This document shows, piece after piece, positions 1 to 8,500 of a stretch of DNA of 64,000 nucleotides. The notes under the pieces were generated by a model. The model was given only the letters and a program-made list of their open reading frames with translations. It was not told where the DNA came from and did not search any database. Position 1 is the first letter of the stretch. Every line of letters starts with the position of its first letter. Source of the stretch: Atopobiaceae bacterium. Its GTDB lineage: Bacteria > Actinomycetota > Coriobacteriia > Coriobacteriales > Atopobiaceae. The DNA lies in contig JAKVON010000003.1 in assembly GCA_022482785.1 (NCBI GenBank), positions 186,001 through 250,000 of the forward strand. Direction: 5' to 3'. Both the position numbers and the translations under genes were made by a program.

Positions 1-1
1 C

Positions 2-1660
2 GCGACCAAGGACGTCGCGTACTCCAAGCAGCTCGCGTTCGCGGGCGTGCCCGACACGGGCACCTGGTCCGTCGCAAGCGGCAGCACCCTGCCCGCCGGC
101 CTCAAGCTCAGCAAGGAAGGCCTCCTCTCCGGCACGCCCACCACGGCCAAGGACTACGCCTTCGAGCTGAAGGTCGACAACGGCTCCGGCAGCGTCACGA
201 AGAAGTTCACGCTCAAGGTCGCGGCGAAGACCACCATCACCACCGAATTCATCGCCGACGGTCTCGTGAGCGCTGGCTACTCGCAGCAGCTCGATGCCAC
301 AGGCGAGAATGTCACCTGGTCTGTCGCTGACGGCGACCTCCCCGACGGCATCACGCTCGCCGCTGGCGGCCTGCTCTCCGGCACGCCCACGGAGACCGGC
401 ACCTACACCTTCGCGGTGACGGCCACGAGCGCCACGACCGGCTATGCCACGAAGATCTACCAGCTCGACGTGTACGAGGCACCCACCATCACCACCCCGT
501 CCGTCCCCGACATGGTCGTGGGCACCGCCGTCTCGCAGCAGCTCGACGCGACGGGCGAGCCCGCCGACTTCATGTGGTCGGTCAAGGGCGGCAGCCTGCC
601 CACCGGCCTCAAGCTCTCCAAGGACGGCCTGCTCTCCGGCACGCCCACCACGGCCGGCACCTACACCTTCACGGTCGCTGCCGACAACGATATGGGCACC
701 CCCGGCACCAAGAGCTACACGGTCGTCGTCCGCACGCCTGCCGATGCCCTCTACCAGGTGGACGTCCTGGGCGTGGGCACGACCGGCAAGGTCTACACCG
801 TCAAGAGCGGCGTCAACGCCTCGAACGCCGTCGACATCGCCGGCGCCTCGACCAAGAGCGGCGCGAACGCGCAGGTCTGGTCCGACAACGAGACCCCGGC
901 CCAGCGCTTCCTCGTGCAGTACCACGCCGTCCAGGGCGGCAAGGGCTACTACACCTTCAAGAACGTCCTGTCCGGCAAGGTCCTCGACGTCGCCGGCGGC
1001 TCGAAGGCGTCCGGCGCCAACGTCCAGCAGTACGAGTCCAACGGCTCCAAGGCCCAGCAGTGGGTGCTCGTGGACGCCGGCAACGGCCTCTACGCCATCA
1101 CCAACGTCGGGTCGGGCATGCCGCTCGACGTGGCCGGCGCCTCCAGCGCCTCCGGCGCGAACCTCCAGCAGTACAAGGCCAACGGCACCTCCGCCCAGAA
1201 GTTCCGCCTGGACTCCTGCCAGACCGCGTCCGACGAGGGCGTCTCGATCGCGTCGTCCGTCAAGGGCTCCCCGGTGCTCGACGTGGCCGGCGCCTCGAAG
1301 AGCGCGGGTGCCAACGTCCAGATCTGGACCTCCAACGGCACCAAGGCCCAGGACTTCGTGCTGGCCTATGACGCGGCGACCGGGTACTATTCCATCACCA
1401 ACGCGGGTTCCGGCCTCGTCCTCGACGTCGCCGGCGCCGGCAGCGCCCCCGGGACCAACGTCTGGCAGTACACGGCCAACGGCTCGCTGGCCCAGAGGTG
1501 GTCACTCGTGAAGGTCGCGGGGGGCTACGAGATATACAGCGCCTGCAACGGCCTCGTGCTCGACGTGGCCGGCGCCAGCAGCAAGGCGGGGACCAACGTC
1601 CAGGTGTACGAGCCCAACCACACGGCGGCTCAGGTCTGGACCCTCGAGTCCATCGACTAG
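2..1660 (+). CDS. Secreted putative-Ig / ricin-type lectin repeat protein (3' part, start outside window)
   Basis: The reading frame is open from the left edge, so the N-terminus lies upstream and about 552 residues are visible. It begins with three putative-Ig (He_PIG-type) repeats. Each carries the signature W-S-V...G-S-L-P-x-G-L followed by a G-L-L-S-G-T-P turn (copies around bases 2-235, 240-475 and 485-735). Then come two blocks of ricin-B-like trefoil repeats, roughly bases 760-1220 and 1240-1655, with the recurring pattern V-L-D-V-A-G-A-S-x-x-x-G-x-N-V-Q and Q-x-W. Such domains bind glycans on secreted enzymes or adhesins. There is no sortase motif or membrane anchor at the C-terminus, which ends directly after the last lectin repeat, so it is probably secreted or anchored through its unseen N-terminal part. 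The catalytic domain, if any, is not in this window. Confidence 0.85.
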   Translation, partial: ATKDVAYSKQLAFAGVPDTGTWSVASGSTLPAGLKLSKEGLLSGTPTTAKDYAFELKVDNGSGSVTKKFTLKVAAKTTITTEFIADGLVSAGYSQQLDATGENVTWSVADGDLPDGITLAAGGLLSGTPTETGTYTFAVTATSATTGYATKIYQLDVYEAPTITTPSVPDMVVGTAVSQQLDATGEPADFMWSVKGGSLPTGLKLSKDGLLSGTPTTAGTYTFTVAADNDMGTPGTKSYTVVVRTPADALYQVDVLGVGTTGKVYTVKSGVNASNAVDIAGASTKSGANAQVWSDNETPAQRFLVQYHAVQGGKGYYTFKNVLSGKVLDVAGGSKASGANVQQYESNGSKAQQWVLVDAGNGLYAITNVGSGMPLDVAGASSASGANLQQYKANGTSAQKFRLDSCQTASDEGVSIASSVKGSPVLDVAGASKSAGANVQIWTSNGTKAQDFVLAYDAATGYYSITNAGSGLVLDVAGAGSAPGTNVWQYTANGSLAQRWSLVKVAGGYEIYSACNGLVLDVAGASSKAGTNVQVYEPNHTAAQVWTLESID

Positions 1661-1668
1661 GCGGCAGG

Positions 1669-1702
1669 GGGCGGGGCGGTCGCCATCGGCGCCGCCCCGC
1701 CC
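1669..1702 (+). terminator. GC-rich hairpin after the lectin gene
   Basis: A perfect 11-bp stem (1669-1679 with 1692-1702) closes a 12-nt loop just after the lectin stop codon. There is no U-tract after it, so intrinsic termination is plausible but not certain. Confidence 0.5.
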
Positions 1703-1737
1703 GACACGAGGCTCGCATTGATAGACGATTGGCAGCA

Positions 1738-1765
1738 CGCCGGCGGGGATCCCTCCCCGCCGGCG
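1738..1765 (+). promoter_or_regulatory. Perfect 12-bp hairpin 23 nt before the NTF2-LytTR start
   Basis: Bases 1738-1749 pair perfectly with 1754-1765 around a 4-nt loop. The hairpin sits between the terminator-like stem at 1669-1702 and the ribosome binding site GAAGGGA at 1774-1780. It could be a second terminator or a 5' leader structure of the regulator gene. No U-tract follows. Confidence 0.5.
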
Positions 1766-1788
1766 TCGCTCACGAAGGGAACGCGCAC

Positions 1789-2607
1789 ATGCTCAACAGT
1801 GCCCAGAGGCGGGCCGAGCAGCTCACCGGCGAGTTCGTCCATGCGTATTGGGACGGAGACATCGACCGCGTCGAGACGATGCTCGCGGACGACTTCATGT
1901 GGATCGGCGCCCAGGAGGACGAGTACGCCCTGAGCCGCGACGCCGCGGTGGAGCAGTTCCATGCCATCGCCCGCAACTTCAGGCGGGTCATACTGGCGGA
2001 GGAGGAGTACCACTGCATCTTCTCGAGCGGGAACGTCCATGTGGTCCTGGGACAGTACCTGGGCTATACCGATCCCCAGCTCGAGATGCTCTTCGCCGCG
2101 AGGCAGCGTCTCACGCTGCTCTGGCGCGAGGGCTCGGACGGCACCATGCTGCTCGCGCACTACCACGTCTCGAACCCCCTCGACGCCGTCGAGCCCGGCG
2201 AGAAATTCCCCAAGCGCTATGCGCAGGAGACCTTCAAGTACGTCAACGCGCTCGCCACGCAGCGAGGCGTCGAGTCGACCTACCGGCTGCGCGACATGGG
2301 CGGCGTCGACCATCTCGTGAAGCCGTTCGACATCGAGTACCTCGAGGCCGACCGCAAGCTAACGGTCGTGCACTGCTCGGAGGGGTCGTTCTCCGTTCGC
2401 ATGGGCATCTCCGGCCTGGTCGAGAAGCTCTCGGGAGACAAGCTCCACTGCTTCGTGCGCGTGCACAAGAGCTATGCGCTCAACGCCCTGTTCGTGGTCA
2501 ACTTCACGAGAACCTCCGCCATCATGGTGAGCGGAGCCGAGGTCCCGCTCTCGCCCGGGAACGCCTCCGAGGTCCGCGAGCGCATCGGCAAGGCGCGCCT
2601 GGCGTAG
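1789..2607 (+). CDS. NTF2-like (SnoaL) domain protein with C-terminal LytTR DNA-binding domain
   Basis: This 272-residue protein starts at ATG 1789, eight bases after a GAAGGGA ribosome binding site. Residues 1 to about 130 look like an NTF2/SnoaL-type fold, as in DUF4440 proteins (helix with H-A-Y-W-D-G-D, then M-L-A-D-D-F-M-W-I-G, then V-V-L-G-Q-Y-L-G). Residues about 175-270 are a LytTR DNA-binding domain (I-E-Y-L-E-A-D-R-K-L, then C-F-V-R-V-H-K-S-Y-A-L-N). There is no receiver domain, so it is probably a one-component regulator whose N-terminal pocket binds a small ligand; that is inference. It follows the lectin-repeat surface protein, as two other LytTR genes in this window follow large surface proteins. 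Confidence 0.8.
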   Translation: MLNSAQRRAEQLTGEFVHAYWDGDIDRVETMLADDFMWIGAQEDEYALSRDAAVEQFHAIARNFRRVILAEEEYHCIFSSGNVHVVLGQYLGYTDPQLEMLFAARQRLTLLWREGSDGTMLLAHYHVSNPLDAVEPGEKFPKRYAQETFKYVNALATQRGVESTYRLRDMGGVDHLVKPFDIEYLEADRKLTVVHCSEGSFSVRMGISGLVEKLSGDKLHCFVRVHKSYALNALFVVNFTRTSAIMVSGAEVPLSPGNASEVRERIGKARLA

Positions 2608-2665
2608 CCGCCGCGCGGCGCGCCGCCATGCGGGCGATGGCGATTCCATGGGGCTTCCGGTGCTA

Positions 2666-2712
2666 CCATGGGTTCAAAACACGATTTGTCAAATCGTGTT
2701 TTGAACCCATGG
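2666..2712. promoter_or_regulatory. Perfect 22-bp inverted repeat upstream of AAA ATPase 1
   Basis: Bases 2666-2687 are the exact reverse complement of 2691-2712, separated by 3 nt. The arms contain GGTTCAAAACACGATTT and are much richer in A/T than the surroundings. The repeat ends 41 nt before the ATPase start codon. It could act as a terminator for the LytTR gene, an operator for the ATPase, or a recombination/recognition site. Similar repeats precede the other two ATPases here. Confidence 0.7.
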
Positions 2713-2753
2713 ACACATGGGAACCGGACGGGCGCCAGGAAGGGAAGGCATCC

Positions 2754-4148
2754 ATGCGTTTCATCGGAAGAAAGCGCGAGCTGGCCTTTCTCGAAGATTG
2801 CTACGGTCAGGATTCCGCACAGCTCGTTGTCGTGTACGGACGCCGTCGCGTCGGGAAGACGGAGGTGCTTCGTCGTTTCTGCGAGGGCAAGCCGAGCGTC
2901 TTCTTCTCCTGCTCGCAAGAGACCGATGCCATTACGTTGCGGTCGTTCTCGAGGCGGCTGCTCGTGCACGACCCTGTCGCCTCGCGACTCGTCTGCAGCT
3001 ACTCCACGTGGGAGGCAGCGTTCGAGTCCATCGCGACGCTCGACATCTCGGGGCGGAAGCTCGTCGTAATCGACGAGTTCCCCAATGCCTGTCAGGCAAA
3101 CAGGGCCTTGCCGTCCATCCTGCAGAACGCCTGGGATGCGACGCTGTCTCGTGCCGACGTGATGCTCGTGCTGTGCGGCAGCTCCGTGAGCTTCATGGAG
3201 GGAGAGCTGCTTGGCCAGAGAAACCCCCTTTACGGCCGCGCGACGGGCATCTGGAAGATGGAGCCTCTCGGGTTTGAGGAGGCCGCTGGGTTCTTTCCCG
3301 ACTACTCGCCCCAAGAAAGGCTCGAGGCCTATGCGATTCTCGGCGGCGTTCCGCAGTACCTAAACCAATTCGACCCGGCGGCCTCTGTCGGGGAGAACGT
3401 CAGGGAGAGGATTCTCTCTCGCGGCTCGGCCCTCCACTCCGAGGCGGACTTTCTCATCCGCCAGGAACTGCGTGAGCCTGCCGTCTACAACACCCTGCTC
3501 GGTGCCATCGCCGCGGGCGAGACCAAGCTCAACGGGATCTCCCAGAAGGCCCTTGTCGACAATCGCGTTGCTAGCAGCTACCTCGTCCGCTTGCTGGGCA
3601 TGGGCCTCGTCGAGAGGGAATTTCCCGTGGAAACGCATGAGAAGGAGCGGGCGAAGGCCCAGCGCGGCCTTTATCGCGTCTCTGACAACTTCCTGCGCTT
3701 CTGGTATGCAGCCGTCCTGCCGTCCCTTTCCGAGTTGGATGCCGGCGATGTCGACGGGGTATGGAACCACGTAGTCGAGCCTAGGCTCAACGACATCCTT
3801 TCCGAGGGCTTCGAGGACGAGTGCAGGCAGTGGGTCCGAAGGAGGAACATTGCCGGCGACCTGCCGTTCCGCTACGTCTCTATGGGCAGGTGGTGGCAGG
3901 GGCCGGACGAGATCGACATCATGGCAATCGCCGGAAGCTCTCTCATGTTGGGAGAGTGCAAGTTCTGGAGGAAGCCGATCGGGCCTGCGGTCCTTGCCGA
4001 GCTGAGCGAGAAGGGAACCAGACTCTTCCCAACGGCGGAACGATGGAGTGTCCTCTTCGCGAAGGAGGGCTTCGAGGAAGCCCTCGCACGACGTGCGGAG
4101 CCGGACGGGCGCCTCCTCCTCGTGGACGCCGCCGCCATCGCCGAGTGA
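2754..4148 (+). CDS. AAA ATPase with C-terminal DUF234 nuclease-like domain
   Basis: This 464-residue protein starts at ATG 2754 after an AAGGGAAGG site. Walker A is G-R-R-R-V-G-K-T (residues 29-36) and Walker B is K-L-V-V-I-D-E-F near residues 98-107, followed by a sensor-like L-C-G-S-S motif. The C-terminal part matches the DUF234 type of restriction-nuclease-like fold, with D-E-I-D-I-M-A followed by G-E-C-K-F-W (acidic residue and E-x-K). These archaeal-type ATPase families are mobile accessory genes whose function is poorly known; defence or partner-less toxin-like roles have been proposed but cannot be shown from sequence. Codon use is visibly less GC-biased than in flanking housekeeping genes, which suggests horizontal acquisition. 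The stop lies 12 nt from the stop of the convergent methyltransferase. Confidence 0.85.
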   Translation: MRFIGRKRELAFLEDCYGQDSAQLVVVYGRRRVGKTEVLRRFCEGKPSVFFSCSQETDAITLRSFSRRLLVHDPVASRLVCSYSTWEAAFESIATLDISGRKLVVIDEFPNACQANRALPSILQNAWDATLSRADVMLVLCGSSVSFMEGELLGQRNPLYGRATGIWKMEPLGFEEAAGFFPDYSPQERLEAYAILGGVPQYLNQFDPAASVGENVRERILSRGSALHSEADFLIRQELREPAVYNTLLGAIAAGETKLNGISQKALVDNRVASSYLVRLLGMGLVEREFPVETHEKERAKAQRGLYRVSDNFLRFWYAAVLPSLSELDAGDVDGVWNHVVEPRLNDILSEGFEDECRQWVRRRNIAGDLPFRYVSMGRWWQGPDEIDIMAIAGSSLMLGECKFWRKPIGPAVLAELSEKGTRLFPTAERWSVLFAKEGFEEALARRAEPDGRLLLVDAAAIAE

Positions 4149-4160
4149 GCATCCCTCTCC

Positions 4161-5471
4161 CTAAACCACCTGGAATATGAGGAAGTCGAGGTAGTGGGTC
4201 TCGGGAACGCCCCAGAGGATGGGGTGGTCTGGGGCCTGCTGGCGCTCCTCGACCTGCCGGAGCTGCACGCCGGCGCCATGCGCGGCCTCGGCGATGGCCC
4301 GACGGAGCAGGCTGGTGGTCATGAAGTGGGAGCAGCTGCAGGTGGCGAGATAGCCTCCGCGGGGGAGCAGGCGAAGCGCGGCCTCGTTGATCTCGCGGTA
4401 GCCGCGGGAGGCGTGCTCGACCGTGCCGCGGCTCTTGGTGAAGGCGGGCGGGTCGAGGACGACGAGGTCGAAGGGGCCGCCCTCGTCGCGCAGGCGCGAG
4501 CGGTCCGCGGAGAGGGCGGGCAGGTACTCGAGCACGTTCGCGCAGGTGAACCCCATGCGGGCCCCCGCGCCGTCGACCTCGATGCCGTTGAGCCGCGCGT
4601 TGCCGCGCGCAAGCTCGATCGCGGCCTCGCTCACGTCGACCTCGCGCACGTAGGCGGCCCCGCCGGCGGCGGCGTTGAGGCCGAAGGGCCCCACGTGGCA
4701 GAAGCAGTCGAGCACGCGCCTTCCGGCGGCGATCCGGCGCACGGCCCGGCGGTTGTACTTCTGGTCGAGGAAGAAGCCGGTCTTCTGGCTGTTCTCGAGA
4801 TCGACGTCATAGCGGACGCCGTTCTCGACGATGGTCCGGCGAGCCGTCCCCGGGGTGGGGAGCGAGCCGTCCGGCCCTCTCCACCAGCCCTTCTCGAGGG
4901 GCAGCCCCTCCTTCGCGCGCGAAGGGGCGTCGTTTCTCTCGTAGACGGCCGAGACGTCCTGCCTCGCGTCGCGCAGCGTTTCCAGCAGCAGGGGATAGAG
5001 CATGGGCCGCAGCCGATCCATGCCAACCGTCCCCACCTGGCTCACCAGCACGTCCTCGTAGCGGTCCACGACGAGCCCGGGAAACCCGTCTGCCTCCGAG
5101 AACAGCAGGCGGCAGCAGTTCGTGTCGGGCTCGCAGCCGGGAAGCGCCCGGCCGCCCATGGTCGTGCGGCGGTAGTCCCATGCCCATGCGAGCTTGCGTG
5201 CCCAGAAGGCCTCGTCGAAGCGGTCGTTGGCGTTCCTCGACACGACGCGCACGCGGATTCGGCTCCTCTCGGAGAGGAGACCCGTTCCCTGGTAGGTGCC
5301 GTTCTCCTCGCGCACGTCGACGATGTCGCCGTTGGCGGCGGCGCGTCCGTCGGCGGGTGCGGGCTCCATGCGGAGCACCTCTCCCTCGAACACCCACGGA
5401 TGGCCGGCCGCAAGCGAGCGAGCCGCCTTGCGCGTGACGATGGCCTGCGGATACGGACGAAGCTGTTTCAT
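4161..5471 (-). CDS. Class I SAM-dependent rRNA (cytosine-C5) methyltransferase, RlmI-like
   Basis: This 436-residue protein is read leftward. The start at 5471 is chosen because AAGGAG lies seven bases upstream and the protein begins M-K-Q-L-R-P-Y-P. An N-terminal PUA domain (K-A-A-R-S-L-A-A-G-H-P-W-V-F-E-G, residues about 12-30) is followed by a Rossmann methyltransferase domain with T-G-F-F-L-D-Q and V-L-D-C-F-C-H-V-G-P-F-G for SAM binding. The catalytic-loop motif is V-L-D-P-P-A-F. This architecture is that of RlmI/RlmO, which methylate C5 of a 23S rRNA cytosine (C1962 in E. coli). The target nucleotide cannot be proven from sequence. It is a single gene, divergent from the flavodiiron gene. 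Confidence 0.88.
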   Translation of the reverse strand: MKQLRPYPQAIVTRKAARSLAAGHPWVFEGEVLRMEPAPADGRAAANGDIVDVREENGTYQGTGLLSERSRIRVRVVSRNANDRFDEAFWARKLAWAWDYRRTTMGGRALPGCEPDTNCCRLLFSEADGFPGLVVDRYEDVLVSQVGTVGMDRLRPMLYPLLLETLRDARQDVSAVYERNDAPSRAKEGLPLEKGWWRGPDGSLPTPGTARRTIVENGVRYDVDLENSQKTGFFLDQKYNRRAVRRIAAGRRVLDCFCHVGPFGLNAAAGGAAYVREVDVSEAAIELARGNARLNGIEVDGAGARMGFTCANVLEYLPALSADRSRLRDEGGPFDLVVLDPPAFTKSRGTVEHASRGYREINEAALRLLPRGGYLATCSCSHFMTTSLLRRAIAEAAHGAGVQLRQVEERQQAPDHPILWGVPETHYLDFLIFQVV

Positions 5472-5683
5472 GGCGCGAGGCTCCTTGGGGCGGGGTGCTG
5501 GGCGAGAAAACCATACACCAGCGGCGTTCGGTCCGCAGGCCGGCGAGCTCGCGCCGCGCCTCGCATCCGATTCGGGAAATCGGCTCCACGAGGATTGGGC
5601 CAGGGCGAATTGGGCTATCTTCTTCATAGCGGTTACCGGCGCGGCCAGGGGTCTTGCCCGCGCCTTGTCGAAAGGAAGTCCCC

Positions 5684-6880
5684 ATGCTCACGGCAACGCA
5701 GCTCAAGCCCGACGTCTACTGGGTCGGCGGGGTCGACTGGAACGCTCGCAGCTTCCACGGCTACACCACCGAGGACGGCATCACCTACAACGCCTACCTC
5801 ATCATGGACGAGAAGGTCACGCTCGTCGACACGGCCAAGTGCACCCACACGGCCGACCTCGTCGAGCGCATCTCCACCATCGTCGACCCCTCGAAGATCG
5901 ACGTCCTCGTCTCGAACCACGTGGAGATGGACCACTCCGGCTCCATTCCCGCGATCATGGAGCTCGCGCCCAACGCCACCATCTACACGAGCGCGCCCGC
6001 AGGCCTGAACGGCCTCAAGGCCCACTATGGCGACGCCTATAGCTACCAGGGGGTCAAGACGGGCGACACCCTCTGCATCGGCAAGCGCACGCTCGCCTTC
6101 GTGCAGACGCCCATGGTCCACTGGCCCGACAACATGGTCACCTATGACGCCTACGACAAGATCCTCTTCTCCAACGACGCCTTCGGCCAGCACTTCGCCA
6201 GCTCGGCCCGCTTCGACGACGAGAACGACCTCAACGAGCTCATGATCCAGGCCAAGAAGTACTACGCCAACATCGTGCAGCCCTACGGACCGCAGGCCAA
6301 GCGCGCCGTCGAGGCCGTCAAGGGAATCGGCATCGAGAACCTCGACCTCATCGCCCCCGCCCACGGCATCATCTGGCGCAGCAACGTCGCCGACGTCCTC
6401 GCCGCCTACGACGGGTTCGTGTCGGGCGAGGTGGCCGACAAGGCGGTCGTGGTCTACGACTCCATGTGGCACTCCACCGAGAAGATGGCCAAGGCCATCT
6501 GCGAGGCCTTCGTCGAGGAGGGGATTCCCGCGCGGATCTACGACCTCAAGGTCGACCATCCCTCCAACATCATGACCGACTTCCTCGACGCCAAGTACCT
6601 CTGCGCCGGCTCGCCCACGCTCAACTCGCAGATGCTCCCCACGATGGCGAACTTCCTCACCTACATGCGCGGCCTCTCGCCCAAGAACGCGCAGCGCGTG
6701 GGCCTGGCGTTCGGCAGCTACGGCTGGGCGCCGCTCGGTCCCAACAACGTGGGCAAGGTGCTCGAGGAGTGCGGCTTCCAGCTCCCCGAGAAGACCATCA
6801 CCCGCAACTGGGTTCCCGACCAGGCCTTCCTCGACGAGATTCAGGCCAAGACGCGGGCTGTCATCGAGGCCACGAAGTAG
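5684..6880 (+). CDS. FprA-family A-type flavodiiron protein (O2/NO reductase)
   Basis: This 398-residue protein starts at ATG 5684 after AAAGGAAG. The N-terminal half is a metallo-beta-lactamase-like diiron domain with H79-x-E81-x-D83-H84 in the N-H-V-E-M-D-H-S-G motif. More ligands lie in V-H-W-P-D-N and S-N-D-A-F-G-Q-H. The C-terminal part (from about residue 250) is a flavodoxin domain that begins V-V-V-Y-D-S-M-W-H-S-T for FMN phosphate binding. Family length is about 400, so it is full length. Such proteins reduce O2 to water or NO to N2O and protect anaerobes; the electron donor (rubredoxin or similar) is not encoded nearby. It stands alone between a divergent methyltransferase gene and repeat-rich intergenic DNA. 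Confidence 0.92.
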   Translation: MLTATQLKPDVYWVGGVDWNARSFHGYTTEDGITYNAYLIMDEKVTLVDTAKCTHTADLVERISTIVDPSKIDVLVSNHVEMDHSGSIPAIMELAPNATIYTSAPAGLNGLKAHYGDAYSYQGVKTGDTLCIGKRTLAFVQTPMVHWPDNMVTYDAYDKILFSNDAFGQHFASSARFDDENDLNELMIQAKKYYANIVQPYGPQAKRAVEAVKGIGIENLDLIAPAHGIIWRSNVADVLAAYDGFVSGEVADKAVVVYDSMWHSTEKMAKAICEAFVEEGIPARIYDLKVDHPSNIMTDFLDAKYLCAGSPTLNSQMLPTMANFLTYMRGLSPKNAQRVGLAFGSYGWAPLGPNNVGKVLEECGFQLPEKTITRNWVPDQAFLDEIQAKTRAVIEATK

Positions 6881-6943
6881 CTGGTGGGTGCACGTGGCGC
6901 CCCCCTGCGCGTGAGTCAACGAGTACGAACCGCGGTGCGAGAG

Positions 6944-6995
6944 TCCTGGTGGTACAAATCAGGCATAGCAATGTCGGATTTGTACCACCAGGACG
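6944..6995. repeat. Perfect 18-bp inverted repeat
   Basis: Bases 6944-6961 (GTCCTGGTGGTACAAATC) are the exact reverse complement of 6978-6995, with a 16-nt spacer. It lies 63 nt after the flavodiiron stop and could be its terminator or part of the control region of the next ATPase. Confidence 0.65.
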
Positions 6996-7028
6996 GCACC
7001 GCAGCGGAGGCTGATGATTCGCCATGAA

Positions 7029-7094
7029 ATAGCCCACAACTTCTAATTTTATTTTAGAAGTTGTGGGCTATACTTCTAAATTGAGTTTAGAAGT
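7029..7094. promoter_or_regulatory. Double palindromic operator-like region around a -10 box before AAA ATPase 2
   Basis: A perfect 18-bp inverted repeat (7029-7046 with 7054-7071, loop 7 nt) is followed at once by a perfect 9-bp inverted repeat (ACTTCTAAA 7072-7080 with 7086-7094). All four half sites share the core CTTCTAA/TTAGAAG. A candidate -10 box TATACT (7069-7074) lies at the junction of the two palindromes. This arrangement looks like a dimer-binding operator overlapping a promoter; the regulator is unknown. The RBS GGTGGAGG and the ATG at 7124 follow. Confidence 0.65.
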
Positions 7095-7123
7095 CGTTGA
7101 CCGCCCTACACGGTGGAGGCATC

Positions 7124-8500
7124 ATGAACATTATCGAGTCGCTGGTCAAGGAGAGCCTGGAGTTCGAGCCTCCCGAGGTAAAACCGAGAAGCGAGGTCAT
7201 ACGGGATCTCCCCATCCCCAGGCCGTTCAACGTCTATCACATCATCGTCGGCATGCGCAGAAGCGGAAAGACCTTCTATCTCTTTCAGAAGATGCGGCAG
7301 CTCATCGGAAGCGGCGTGGATCGTTCGCGCGTGCTCTACTTCAATTTCTCTGACGATCGTCTCAAGCCCCTCTCCTCTGGGCTTGGTGCTGCGGTGATCG
7401 AGGAGTACTACCGGCAGGTGCCCTCGGCCCGAGAGGACGGCGCCTATCTCTTTCTCGACGAGGTCCAGGAGCTTGATGACTGGCAGAGCCTGCTGCAGCG
7501 CGTGAGCGAGCACGAGAAGGCCACGATGGTGGTCACGGGGTCATCTTCCAGGCTCACCTCCGAAGAGATTGCCACCCAGTCGCGCGGAAGGTCCCACTCG
7601 CATGTGATGCTTCCCCTCTCGTTTCTCGAGTACTGCTCGTTCGCTGGCGAGGGGGTACTTGCCCGCGATGTGGCGGGGGAGGAGAAGGCCGTCGGGGCGG
7701 TGTCTCCGCGTGATGCCACTCGCCTCTCGGGGCTCTTCTCGTCGTATCTGGACGAGGGCGGATTCCCCGGGGTGCAGGGATGTGTTCCCGAGGACAGGAT
7801 CGAGCTGCTGCAGGGCTATGTTCGGGACGTCGTCGCGCGCGACATGGCGGAGCGCTCGGGCAGGAGCGATATCTCCCTCGCAAACCAGCTCGCGCTCTTC
7901 GCGCTGCGCGACACGGGATGCGAGCTCTCGCTCAACGGCCTCTCGGAGCAGCTTTCTGACCTTGGCTATCAGGCCTATTGGAAGAAGCTCAACGACCTCT
8001 CGCATCTGTTCGAGCAGGCATACCTCTATCGGCTTCTGCCAGAGTTCACGATGAGGCTCAAGCCGTCGACGACCGCGCAACAGAAGGTCTATGCGATCGA
8101 CCCCGGGCTCGTCTTCGCGGTATCCCGTGCGAGCCAGCAGGATGTGGGCAAGCGCTTCGAAACGGCAGTCTACCTCGAGATCGTTCGCCAGCTGGCGGGG
8201 AGGCGCATCGAGACGGTGAGTTCGTACACCGCGCCAACGGCCAAGCGCGAGAAGGTCGACTTCCTCGTGGGAGACGCCCTGTCGCGCGAGCCATACGAAC
8301 TCGTCCAGGCATGCGTCGACATGTCGGCTCCGAAGGCGCGCTCGCGGGAGCTTGGGTCGCTCGGCCTGGCGATGCGAGAGCTCGGGCTCGATCGAGGGAC
8401 GGTCGTCACGCTTGCGGAGGAGGGAACCGAGCGGGTCGAAGGGGGGACGATCGACATCGTCCCCGCGTGGAGATGGGCCTTGTCGACGCATTTGAATTAG
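7124..8500 (+). CDS. AAA ATPase (AAA_14) with DUF4143-type C-terminal domain
   Basis: This 458-residue protein starts at ATG 7124 after GGTGGAGG. Walker A is G-M-R-R-S-G-K-T (residues 43-50), Walker B is Y-L-F-L-D-E-V-Q-E-L, and a sensor T-G-S-S-S follows. The second half has the DUF4143 layout, including a winged-helix-like segment (Y-W-K-K-L-N-D-L-S). It ends in a nuclease-like motif K-V-D-F-L-V followed by E-L-V-Q-A-C, in which the canonical E-x-K is replaced by Q-A, so the nuclease site may be degenerate. These genes are common orphan accessory ATPases and their biological role is not established. Less GC-biased codon use and palindromic flanks suggest acquired DNA. Confidence 0.85.
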   Translation: MNIIESLVKESLEFEPPEVKPRSEVIRDLPIPRPFNVYHIIVGMRRSGKTFYLFQKMRQLIGSGVDRSRVLYFNFSDDRLKPLSSGLGAAVIEEYYRQVPSAREDGAYLFLDEVQELDDWQSLLQRVSEHEKATMVVTGSSSRLTSEEIATQSRGRSHSHVMLPLSFLEYCSFAGEGVLARDVAGEEKAVGAVSPRDATRLSGLFSSYLDEGGFPGVQGCVPEDRIELLQGYVRDVVARDMAERSGRSDISLANQLALFALRDTGCELSLNGLSEQLSDLGYQAYWKKLNDLSHLFEQAYLYRLLPEFTMRLKPSTTAQQKVYAIDPGLVFAVSRASQQDVGKRFETAVYLEIVRQLAGRRIETVSSYTAPTAKREKVDFLVGDALSREPYELVQACVDMSAPKARSRELGSLGLAMRELGLDRGTVVTLAEEGTERVEGGTIDIVPAWRWALSTHLN

